Below, in pieces: positions 1-4,883 of a stretch of 23,938 nt of DNA (its first letter is position 1; every line of letters begins with the position of its first letter). This DNA is from a virus. The position numbers were made by a program, and so were the translations under genes. The DNA lies in the IMG/VR virus record IMGVR_UViG_3300011013_000096, positions 1 through 23,938 of that record; one strand, 5' to 3'. The notes beneath the pieces are model-generated. The model was not told the DNA's origin. It did no database searches and saw only the letters and a program-made list of their open reading frames with translations.

Positions 1-52
1 GAAGAAAATGAACAGAACTTTAAAGTCATACGGATTTAAAAACAAATTATGA
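1..52 (+). CDS. 3' end of an upstream gene (partial, frame uncertain)
   Basis: Two + frames are open into the window from its left edge. One ends at TAA 37-39 (last residues ...NFKVIRI). The other ends at TGA 50-52 (last residues ...SYGFKNKL) and overlaps the next start codon as ATGA, an arrangement seen elsewhere in this phage. I favour the ATGA frame but cannot exclude the other. Too little is left to name a product. Confidence 0.35.
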   Translation, partial: KKMNRTLKSYGFKNKL

Positions 53-213
53 CACCACAAGTAAAAGTATTTATCGGGGCAACCGCTCAAGATGATTGTA
101 ACGATTTCCTAGAAACATTGCAACCAGGGCAACTGATCCAAGTTCAACCTCTATTCAATACGTCAACTTTTTTGATTGAGTTCGTTGTGACAGTTCAGGA
201 GTCAACACCATAA
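49..213 (+). CDS. 54-aa hypothetical protein
   Basis: Open frame from ATG 49 to TAA 211-213. The start follows an A-rich leader (AACAAATT) like those before other genes here, and the ATG overlaps a possible upstream stop as ATGA. The product begins MTPQVKVFIGATAQD and is acidic to neutral, with no membrane segment and one cysteine. The hydrophobic/polar alternation in its second half (LIQVQPLFNTSTFLIEFVV) suggests a small beta-rich fold. I do not recognise the family. Support is the open frame, the start context and its place in a run of small same-strand genes. Confidence 0.5.
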   Translation: MTPQVKVFIGATAQDDCNDFLETLQPGQLIQVQPLFNTSTFLIEFVVTVQESTP

Positions 214-342
214 AACATGGAATTACAATGACTCCTAAGAAAGTAACCTTTTTTTGCCTTTGCTATGGTGAACAAAAAAAATAAAGATCAAATCAATTAG
301 TACACCCGAATAGGGTTAAACAAACACTTAAATCAAATTACT

Positions 343-471
343 ATGTCAGAAGAAGCAAAAGTACTATACGAACTATTCAAAGTAAAACTAACCTGGGAGC
401 AGATAAGGGATATGAATTTGGGCAATGTTGCTAGTTTGGAATCCTTAGCCGAGTTAGTTAAGCCAAAGTAA
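343..471 (+). CDS. 42-aa hypothetical protein
   Basis: ATG 343 to TAA 469-471. The product is a short, probably alpha-helical protein (begins MSEEAKVLYELFKVKLTWEQ, ends LAELVKPK). The leader (AAATCAAATTACT) is A/T-rich as in the neighbours. The following gene starts 12 nt after its stop, in a gap that contains CGTTCGTA directly before the next ATG, so the two are probably co-transcribed. No family recognised. The length, start context and operon position favour a real gene. Confidence 0.5.
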   Translation: MSEEAKVLYELFKVKLTWEQIRDMNLGNVASLESLAELVKPK

Positions 472-482
472 AACCGTTCGTA

Positions 483-818
483 ATGGAGAAGATTATAACA
501 TATTTCAACCAGCCAGCAAAGGTTAATTGTGATGAGAATTGTAAAAAGGCATGGGGTGGCAGTAACAGACCTAGAGTTAATTTGAGTGATGATGAAGACG
601 ATTGGTGCTATTTATCAGACGATGAATTAGGAGAAGCTCCTTCTGATCCTGGAACCTATGAAGGTGGCGAAGGTAAGCCAGCACATAAAAATGAGGTACC
701 AAATAAATGGTGTGTAAGGGAGTGTGAAAGATGTAATATATCCAATCCAGGAAAAAGTCATTTGCCATTAAAGGTTCGTGATTTTTCACAACGCTTTTAT
801 AACATACCAAGAAAATAA
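483..818 (+). CDS. Cysteine-rich, probably zinc-binding small protein
   Basis: 111 aa from ATG 483. Six cysteines fall in two clusters: C16-x3-C20 near the N-terminus and C77-x3-C81-x2-C84 (KWCVRECERCN) near the C-terminus, with C42 between. An acidic linker (residues 35-65, rich in Asp/Glu) joins them. The clusters look like the two knuckles of a zinc-binding fold. The basic C-terminus (residues 97-111) could touch nucleic acid. Zinc binding is inferred from the spacing only, and no enzymatic motif is seen. The gene is followed after 8 nt by the next gene, with CGTTCGTA between them. An antiphase minus-strand frame of 127 aa over this gene has no support. Confidence 0.65.
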   Translation: MEKIITYFNQPAKVNCDENCKKAWGGSNRPRVNLSDDEDDWCYLSDDELGEAPSDPGTYEGGEGKPAHKNEVPNKWCVRECERCNISNPGKSHLPLKVRDFSQRFYNIPRK

Positions 819-826
819 CGTTCGTA

Positions 827-1099
827 ATGGTAGAGAAAGAATTCAAGGGGTTTGAGGTTGATGACCCAATAATTAAAGAAAAAACAAGACTTATGTGTTT
901 ACTAAGAAAAAAGAAATCAAGTCCAGAAATTGAAATAATAGAACCGAACTGGGATGGCATTGCTAATGCAATTGACTCGTTTACTCAATTGTACAAAGTT
1001 GCTCCTAATAAGGAACTCGTTGACGAAGCATTTAAAAAGATGTTTCTGCCTGATCCAATTATTCACATGGCCGATGCTGGGACTTCAGTTAATTTTTAA
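827..1099 (+). CDS. 90-aa hypothetical protein
   Basis: ATG 827 to TAA 1097-1099. The start lies 8 nt after the previous stop, with CGTTCGTA directly upstream. The protein has a basic patch (residues 28-31, RKKK) after an acidic N-terminus, then a helical centre (WDGIANAIDSFTQLY). It may be soluble and helical, and no family was recognised. It is probably in one transcript with its upstream neighbour. The downstream gap again contains CGTTCG (1101-1106). Confidence 0.6.
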   Translation: MVEKEFKGFEVDDPIIKEKTRLMCLLRKKKSSPEIEIIEPNWDGIANAIDSFTQLYKVAPNKELVDEAFKKMFLPDPIIHMADAGTSVNF

Positions 1100-1110
1100 T
1101 CGTTCGGATT

Positions 1111-1677
1111 ATGAAAAAAATAAATAGAATGAAAAAATTAAGCACATTATTTAAAAAAGACCCTAACGATTTAGGGAGAGTAATTAATGAAGTAAACCCT
1201 GAAAACGAATGGGCTTTTACTGATGGGATACCAACACGTAAATTTGATGGCACAAGCTGTGCTATTATTAATGGCGAACTATACAAAAGGTTTGATTTAA
1301 AAAAAGGTAGAACTCTACCACCGAATGCTATATCTTGCCAAGAACCTGATAGTAAAAGTGGACACCATCCACATTGGGTAAAATGTGATAGAGAAGATAA
1401 AAGTAATAAGTGGCATTTTGTAGGCTTTGACTCTTTAGAAAATAAGGAGGATGGTACTTATGAGCTTTGTGGTAAAAAAGTACAAGGAAACCCTGAAAAT
1501 ATTGAAGGTCATCAATTAATTAAGCACGGTTCAGAAAGATTAAGTTTAGAAGTTGATTCTTTTGAATACATAAAGAAATACTTAACTGAAAACGATATTG
1601 AAGGCATTGTATTTCATCATAGAAATGATGATAGAATGTGTAAGATTAGAAAATCTGATTTTGGGATACGTAGGTAG
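1111..1677 (+). CDS. RNA ligase, RLIG1/DUF5565 type
   Basis: 188 aa with the ordered nucleotidyltransferase motifs of ATP-dependent RNA ligases. Motif I is KFDGTS with the predicted AMP-accepting Lys44, motif Ia is YKRFDLKKG (58-66), the III/IIIa-like block is GTYELCGKKVQGNPE (115-129) with Glu118, motif IV is IEGIVFHH (163-170) with Glu164, and motif V is MCKIRK (176-181). The family (eukaryotic RLIG1/C12orf29 and phage relatives) joins 5'-phosphate and 3'-OH RNA ends through an enzyme-AMP intermediate. In a phage this fits repair of tRNA cut by host anticodon nucleases. No partner kinase/phosphatase gene is visible. The gene stands alone, ending 8 nt before the first AAC/GTT palindrome, and may be the first unit of the cassette array. 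The motif order gives high confidence; the biological role is inference. Confidence 0.85.
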   Translation: MKKINRMKKLSTLFKKDPNDLGRVINEVNPENEWAFTDGIPTRKFDGTSCAIINGELYKRFDLKKGRTLPPNAISCQEPDSKSGHHPHWVKCDREDKSNKWHFVGFDSLENKEDGTYELCGKKVQGNPENIEGHQLIKHGSERLSLEVDSFEYIKKYLTENDIEGIVFHHRNDDRMCKIRKSDFGIRR

Positions 1678-1684
1678 TATTAAT

Positions 1685-1752
1685 GCTAACGCTAAATATA
1701 TTAAGCGTGGGAATAAGGAACGAATGAGCATGATTTATATATAATGTTATGC
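1685..1752 (+). repeat. attC-like palindromic junction S1
   Basis: Between the RNA ligase and XRE genes. AAC (1688-1690, in GCTAACG) is followed by 5 nt, a stem ATATAT plus AA, a loop of about 25 nt, the return stem TT plus ATATAT, 3 nt (AAT) and GTT (1746-1748, in GTTATGC). This is the same geometry as S2, S4, S5 and S6. The A/T-rich stem is weaker evidence alone than the agreement in layout. GTTATGCTTA to the right is matched inverted at the far end of the XRE gene. Confidence 0.6.
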
Positions 1753-1754
1753 TT

Positions 1755-1787
1755 ATTTTTTTATCTCAGAAATATTTATTACCTTTG
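1755..1787 (+). promoter_or_regulatory. Putative Bacteroidota-type promoter of the XRE gene
   Basis: TACCTTTG at 1780-1787 fits the Bacteroidota -7 box TAnnTTTG. A T-rich run (about 1755-1762) lies about 19 nt upstream, where the -33 box is expected but is imperfect. Transcription would start near 1793, ahead of ATG 1809. This argues against the alternative in-frame ATG at 1749, which would put the promoter inside the gene. Confidence 0.5.
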
Positions 1788-1808
1788 GTTAAATTAAAAT
1801 ACAAAATT

Positions 1809-2096
1809 ATGAACATAGGACAAGCTATAAGAACGCTAAGAAAAAATGAATTAATGAATCAAGAAGAGTTTGCGTCAAGTGTAGGTATAACACAATCTTA
1901 TTTATCATTAATTGAAAAAGGGCACAAAAAACCAAGTTTAGAAGTGTTACAACAAATGGCAGATATTTTAAATACTCCGTTGCCTGTTCTTTTTTGGTTT
2001 GGAATAGAAAGGGAAGATGTAGACGAAAAAAAGCAATACGCTTACGACACTTTAAAGCCCTCTATTGACAATTTGATTAATGAGGTTTTCAATTAA
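1809..2096 (+). CDS. XRE-family helix-turn-helix regulator
   Basis: 95 aa. Residues 5-60 form a Cro/C1-type HTH: IGQAIRTLRK, then MNQEEFASSVGITQSYLSLIEKG with the recognition helix near residues 27-36, then PSLEVLQQMADIL. The typical role is sequence-specific DNA binding as a dimer and transcriptional repression. The tail (61-95) has an aromatic segment (LFWFG) and an acidic helix that could dimerise. I chose ATG 1809, after ACAAAATT, because the domain begins there and a promoter box lies just upstream; the frame is open back to 1749. The gene sits alone between S1 and S2 as a single-gene cassette, with no obvious partner such as a toxin, so its target is unknown. Confidence 0.85.
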   Translation: MNIGQAIRTLRKNELMNQEEFASSVGITQSYLSLIEKGHKKPSLEVLQQMADILNTPLPVLFWFGIEREDVDEKKQYAYDTLKPSIDNLINEVFN

Positions 2097-2156
2097 GCAT
2101 AACGCATTGTGTATGGTGCGTATGCCGATAGGCTATGCAATATACACGTTGTTAGC
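2097..2156 (+). repeat. attC-like palindromic junction S2
   Basis: GCATAACG at the left edge, where AAC is 2101-2103. Then 5 nt (GCATT), a stem GTGTAT, further pairing of GCGTATGCC with GGCTATGC around a tight tip (GCCGATAGGC), the return stem ATACAC, 3 nt (GTT) and GTT 2151-2153 within GTTAGC. It is the best folded of the set and lies between the XRE and beta-helix genes. The left arm pairs with the start of the XRE cassette and the right arm with the end of the beta-helix cassette. Confidence 0.75.
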
Positions 2157-2192
2157 TACTGCGATTTATTAACTATAAAATTAAATATAAAT

Positions 2193-2792
2193 ATGATTAC
2201 AAGTATATCAAAAGAATTAAACAGAATTGAAATCCCATTTTTTAATGGAGAAATAAGTATGCTATCATTTGATTTAAGTGACTTAACTACTTTACCAAAT
2301 GAATTTAGAGAAACAGCAAAAGAAATGGTCAAGAGCCTACCTAACAAAGTAGGTGAAGCGTTTTTAACTGTACATGGAAAGTTTGTAAAAAAGTCAAAAA
2401 CTTTAAGACGTGGAGCAGCACATATTGATGGAAACTATTTAAAAGAAGTTGCTTCTTGGGGTTCTGGTGGTGGAAACGGTTGGAAAGTTGGTGAAAATGG
2501 AATGAAACTAACAAGTAAAGAACACGCTTTATCTTATGAGAATCAAAAAGGAGGCATGCTGATAGCATCAAATTACTCTGCTTGTAAAGGGTGGAACGGG
2601 GTGTTTGATGATAAAGCTGGAATTGGAGGTGATTGTTCTCACTTAAAATTAGATGAAGGTTTTATGCTTGAAGCAAACAAGGTTTATTACGGAAACTCAC
2701 AATTTGTACACGAAAGTTTGCCAGTTGATAAAGATGTGCATAGAATTATGTACAGAATCACTCTTCCTATAAACCACGAATGTAAGTTGTAG
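2193..2792 (+). CDS. Probable double-stranded beta-helix (Fe(II)/2-oxoglutarate-type) protein
   Basis: 199 aa from ATG 2193, which follows the A-rich leader TTAAATATAAAT; the frame is open back to 2109, but that part overlaps junction S2. An HxD pair (AHIDG, His77 and Asp79) is followed about 95 residues later by a second histidine (FVHES, His173) and Arg184/Arg188 in a strand-like segment (HRIMYRITLP). This order, HxD...H...R, is how Fe(II)/2OG oxygenases bind iron and 2-oxoglutarate. A Gly-rich stretch (91-95) and many polar turns lie between. The substrate cannot be told; base, nucleotide or protein hydroxylation are all open. It could instead be a metal-free cupin. It forms a single-gene cassette between S2 and S3. 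Confidence 0.5.
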   Translation: MITSISKELNRIEIPFFNGEISMLSFDLSDLTTLPNEFRETAKEMVKSLPNKVGEAFLTVHGKFVKKSKTLRRGAAHIDGNYLKEVASWGSGGGNGWKVGENGMKLTSKEHALSYENQKGGMLIASNYSACKGWNGVFDDKAGIGGDCSHLKLDEGFMLEANKVYYGNSQFVHESLPVDKDVHRIMYRITLPINHECKL

Positions 2793-2839
2793 CTAACGGT
2801 TTGGCTAAACTCCGTTTCCTTTAAATACGGAGAACAACG
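2793..2839 (+). repeat. Degenerate attC-like junction S3
   Basis: It begins CTAACGG (AAC 2795-2797) directly after the beta-helix stop. A perfect 6-bp stem CTCCGT (2810-2815) / ACGGAG (2827-2832) closes a loop of 11 nt, followed by AACAACG where the other sites have GTT. The left box matches its own cassette's start exactly over 9 nt, but the right box is not recognisable, so this junction seems altered or assembled differently. Confidence 0.5.
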
Positions 2840-2857
2840 ATTTAATAATAGAAAAAT

Positions 2858-3061
2858 ATGAGCGAAGAAACTAAGACTGTAAACAAGCAAGGCAATGGAG
2901 ATTTAGCTGTTGTTATCAAACGTGACTTAGGCAATCATTTAGCTGAAGTAATAAAAGAGTGTAGTAAAGGTATGAATCAATTAGAAACTAGTTCAAGAGA
3001 TTGGACTTGGCTGGCAAGTAAAAAGACATTAGCAGAAAGTATATTAATTCAATTCTGTTAG
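2858..3061 (+). CDS. 67-aa hypothetical protein
   Basis: ATG 2858 after AATAATAGAAAAAT, stop TAG 3059-3061. The product is soluble and likely helical in residues 15-40 (LAVVIKRDLGNHLAEVIKEC), with a Trp-rich stretch (RDWTWLASKK, 47-56) and two cysteines. No family recognised. It is the one unit of the array whose 5' boundary lacks the expected GTT arm matching its 3' arm (TTTGCTAAC, 3067-3075). Cassette membership is inferred from its position between S3 and S4. Confidence 0.6.
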   Translation: MSEETKTVNKQGNGDLAVVIKRDLGNHLAEVIKECSKGMNQLETSSRDWTWLASKKTLAESILIQFC

Positions 3062-3069
3062 TCATGTTT

Positions 3070-3120
3070 GCTAACGCTTAGTGTAAAATGGCGTTTTAAT
3101 GCATTTTAAACATTGTTGTA
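3070..3120 (+). repeat. attC-like palindromic junction S4
   Basis: GCTAACG (AAC 3073-3075), 5 nt, a stem GTGTAAAATG (3081-3090) paired with CATTTTAAAC (3102-3111) with one mismatch, a loop of 11 nt, 3 nt (ATT) and GTT 3115-3117. It lies in the 78-nt gap between the 67-aa and 80-aa genes and has the shared AAC/5/stem/3/GTT layout. The stem sequence is unrelated to those of the other sites. Confidence 0.75.
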
Positions 3121-3139
3121 AATCTTTTAAATACGAATT

Positions 3140-3382
3140 ATGAAAACGGAAATTAAAATAAACGAGATAACTATTGATAATGCCGACTTAATAAAACAAG
3201 AGTTGGAAAACGGAAAGAATTGGCAAATAACTATTTATGATGGTACAGACGATGATAAAGCAGTAGGTATTTTCTTAGAACAATCAGACTTGAGTAAAGG
3301 CTGCACTGTAATGTTTGAGCTAAACGAAAAAGAGGCATTATTTTTAGGAAAGTCTTTAATAGCGATGGCTGAAAGTATTTAA
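3140..3382 (+). CDS. 80-aa hypothetical protein
   Basis: ATG 3140 (leader AAATACGAATT) to TAA 3380-3382. The product looks like a small alpha/beta protein: strand (KTEIKINEITI), helix (NADLIKQELE), strands (NWQITIYDGT, VGIFLEQ, TVMFELNEKEA), helix (LFLGKSLIAMAESI). It is acidic with one cysteine. I do not recognise the family. It is a single-gene unit between S4 and S5. The DNA flanking it on both sides carries inverted GTTRTAAA and TTAAATAC blocks, and the 3' copy overlaps the last codons and stop. Confidence 0.6.
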   Translation: MKTEIKINEITIDNADLIKQELENGKNWQITIYDGTDDDKAVGIFLEQSDLSKGCTVMFELNEKEALFLGKSLIAMAESI

Positions 3383-3387
3383 TTGTT

Positions 3388-3487
3388 TATAACGCCAAAG
3401 TATATGGTTTTGTAAGCCATAGCAGAAATTTACAAGTTAAAAACGAATATTAATTAGGCTTATAAACTATATACATTGTTGTGTGTA
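3388..3487 (+). repeat. attC-like palindromic junction S5 (long arm)
   Basis: AAC 3391-3393 in TAACGCC, 6 nt (GCCAAA), then an arm GTATATGGTTTTGTAAGCC (3400-3418) whose inverted partner GGCTTATAAACTATATAC (3457-3474) matches it with few mismatches. The loop is 38 nt, and 3 nt (ATT) precede GTT 3478-3480. It has the longest stem in the array. It separates the 80-aa gene from the 69-aa gene. Confidence 0.8.
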
Positions 3488-3518
3488 GTACGGAATTTAA
3501 GCCACAAACTTTATTGAA

Positions 3519-3728
3519 ATGAATATTTACGCAAAAGAAGGAACAAAAGTAAAATACACGGGGAATGGAGGTTATGACAGTCATAAAGAACACGCTAATA
3601 AGTATTTGAAAGTAGGCGAAACATATACTGTATTAAACACAAATGTAAGTGGATGGCATACTGACGTGTTCTTGAAAGAAATACCAAACCAATGTTTTAA
3701 CTCTGTTCATTTTGAAGAACTAACGTAG
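3519..3728 (+). CDS. 69-aa small SH3-like protein
   Basis: ATG 3519 after CTTTATTGAA; stop TAG 3726-3728. The sequence reads as a compact beta-barrel: GTKVKYTGNGGYD, a turn, LKVGETYTVLNTNV, then GWHTDVFLKEIP and FNSVHFEEL. Conserved-looking features are the L-x-x-G-E-x-Y-T-V strand, a GWHT turn and the F-N-S-V-x-F ending. They resemble small phage and host proteins with an SH3-like fold. The molecular role is unknown. The gene is a single-gene cassette flanked by near-perfect inverted 14-mers (3478-3491 and 3728-3741). Confidence 0.65.
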   Translation: MNIYAKEGTKVKYTGNGGYDSHKEHANKYLKVGETYTVLNTNVSGWHTDVFLKEIPNQCFNSVHFEELT

Positions 3729-3732
3729 TATT

Positions 3733-3790
3733 ACACACAACGTACTTGTATAAAAAATCGTTTTAATGTTTTTTATACGGTGTTATATAC
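3733..3790 (+). repeat. attC-like palindromic junction S6
   Basis: AAC 3739-3741 in CACACAACG, 6 nt (GTACTT), a perfect 10-bp stem GTATAAAAAA (3748-3757) / TTTTTTATAC (3769-3778), a loop of 11 nt, 3 nt (GGT) and GTT 3782-3784. It has the same geometry as S5 with a different stem. The left box belongs to the 69-aa cassette and the right box to the methyltransferase cassette. Confidence 0.8.
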
Positions 3791-3803
3791 AGTAATTAAA
3801 AAA

Positions 3804-3830
3804 TTGGCGTGGCTGACGACAGGAAGCCAA
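3804..3830 (+). promoter_or_regulatory. Small hairpin in the methyltransferase leader
   Basis: TTGGC (3804-3808) can pair with GCCAA (3826-3830), or GGCT (3811-3814) with AGCC (3825-3828). The two pairings exclude each other. The G+C-rich patch stands out in an AT-rich leader 22 nt before the methyltransferase start and could affect its translation or be a residue of the cassette end. No T-run follows, so it is not an intrinsic terminator. Confidence 0.3.
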
Positions 3831-3851
3831 ACTGCGTAATAAAAATAAAAT

Positions 3852-4634
3852 ATGAGTAAAAATATAGAATTAGATAAATTTTACACACCAAAAGAAACGG
3901 CAAAGAAATGTATTGATATGTTTTGGCAAACATTTTTTGGTGTTACAGAAATAATTGAACCAAGTGCAGGAAATGGTGCTTTTAGTTTGCAAATACCAAA
4001 CTGTATATCTTACGATTTAGAACCTGAACACGAAAGCATAATTAAACAAGACTTTCTTAAATTAGATTTACCTTACAAGCAAGGCAGAGCATTTATAGGA
4101 AACCCACCTTTTGGTGATAGAAATAATTTAAGTAGAAGTTTTTATAAACACGCTTGTAAAATGGCTGATATGATAGGTTTTATTTTACCCATTAGCCAAT
4201 TAAATAATACAGATAGTTTATACTTGTTTGATTTGGTTAAAAGCGTTGATTTAGGTTCTTTAGAATATAGCGGAATGAAAGTACATTGTTGTTTTAATCT
4301 ATACCACAGACCCAAAGATGGTAAGTTAAATAAGAAGCCTAAATATAAAATAGACTGGATGAAAATACATAGAGATGACGAGAATGGTTATGAAAATATA
4401 AAATATGATTTATGTATTACGAGAAGAGGTAATTTAGGTAAAGAAAGATTTGAAAACATAAATAGTAGTTCTTTTAAAATAATATTAAAAGATAAATCAA
4501 TCATTGATTTTGTAAGGAATACTATAATCTCTTTTGATTGGCATAATTACAAAACACACCAATCAGCACCCTGTATGAGTAAAAATGATATTTACAGGCT
4601 TTTTTCACGCAAGAGTGAGTCGCTAATTTTTTAA
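3852..4634 (+). CDS. Adenine-type DNA methyltransferase (orphan)
   Basis: 260 aa. Motif I of the SAM pocket is EPSAGNGAF (36-44), an acidic residue after strand 2 is D55 (ISYDLEP), and the catalytic motif IV is NPPFG (84-88), the (D/N)PP(Y/F) form of amino-methyltransferases that modify adenine N6. The N-terminal FYTPKETAKKCID (10-22) is the usual TP-x-x-x-A lead-in of these enzymes. The C-terminal half is basic and probably recognises DNA. No restriction endonuclease lies beside it, so it is orphan. In a phage the likely use is protecting its own DNA or changing gene expression. RNA as the target cannot be excluded. ATG 3852 follows AAAATAAAAT. It is the last clear single-gene unit of the array, flanked by matching inverted 16-mers (3782-3797, 4633-4648). 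Confidence 0.8.
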   Translation: MSKNIELDKFYTPKETAKKCIDMFWQTFFGVTEIIEPSAGNGAFSLQIPNCISYDLEPEHESIIKQDFLKLDLPYKQGRAFIGNPPFGDRNNLSRSFYKHACKMADMIGFILPISQLNNTDSLYLFDLVKSVDLGSLEYSGMKVHCCFNLYHRPKDGKLNKKPKYKIDWMKIHRDDENGYENIKYDLCITRRGNLGKERFENINSSSFKIILKDKSIIDFVRNTIISFDWHNYKTHQSAPCMSKNDIYRLFSRKSESLIF

Positions 4635-4639
4635 TTATT

Positions 4640-4722
4640 GTATATAACAACAGAATAAATAACAGGTCTAATTCTGGTAAGGGTGTCGCACACAGAGGAA
4701 GTTCACCACCTGTTTTATAAAT
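4640..4722 (+). repeat. Irregular attC-like junction S7 at the end of the array
   Basis: The left box GTATATAAC (AAC 4646-4648) pairs with the start of the methyltransferase cassette. Inside, AACAGGT (4661-4667) pairs exactly with ACCTGTT (4708-4714) around a 40-nt loop that holds a smaller GTGTCGCACAC hairpin. The spacing from the box to the stem does not follow the 5-6/3 rule of the other sites, and no matching right-hand cassette end was found. Confidence 0.45.
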
Positions 4723-4883
4723 CATTAACAAACAACAAACCGTTCCGCTTTCGGGAACATAAAACGAATACCAGTGTACTAGCCATGCAAACATTCAATC
4801 GAGTTGGTGGTGGCTCCACTCTCCGAAAGGACGGACTGCCTTGTTGCAGAATACTCGCATTGAAGCTGAATAAAAACAAAATT
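4723..4883 (+). other. Non-coding leader with several hairpins
   Basis: This stretch lies between the array and the micro-proteins. It is richer in G+C than the array and contains short stems: GTTCC/GGAAC (4742-4758), GTGG/CCAC near 4807-4820 and TCC-GAAA-GGA near 4825-4836. An open frame crosses it from GTG 4683, but its translation has low complexity, no recognisable domain and no start signal. A structured RNA or leader is possible; this is inference from eye-read pairing only. Confidence 0.3.

Noticed and set aside
228-284. 18-codon frame after the 54-aa gene
   Set aside because: It is too short and low in complexity to support, and does not couple to a neighbour with a clear start signal.
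577-960. 127-codon minus-strand frame
   Set aside because: It lies antisense to two good + strand genes, and its translation is rich in Ser, Phe and His typical of a shadow frame.
1749-1808. Upstream ATG of the XRE gene
   Set aside because: It would include a promoter box and extend the protein with residues outside the HTH domain.
1678-4722. CRISPR array as the explanation of the repeated palindromes
   Set aside because: The elements differ in stem sequence and spacing and surround genes instead of short spacers.
1678-4722. Transposon terminal inverted repeats as the explanation of the matched arms
   Set aside because: No transposase, no direct target duplications, and different arm sequences in every unit; the shared AAC/stem/GTT layout fits attC better, although a different mobile unit is not fully excluded.
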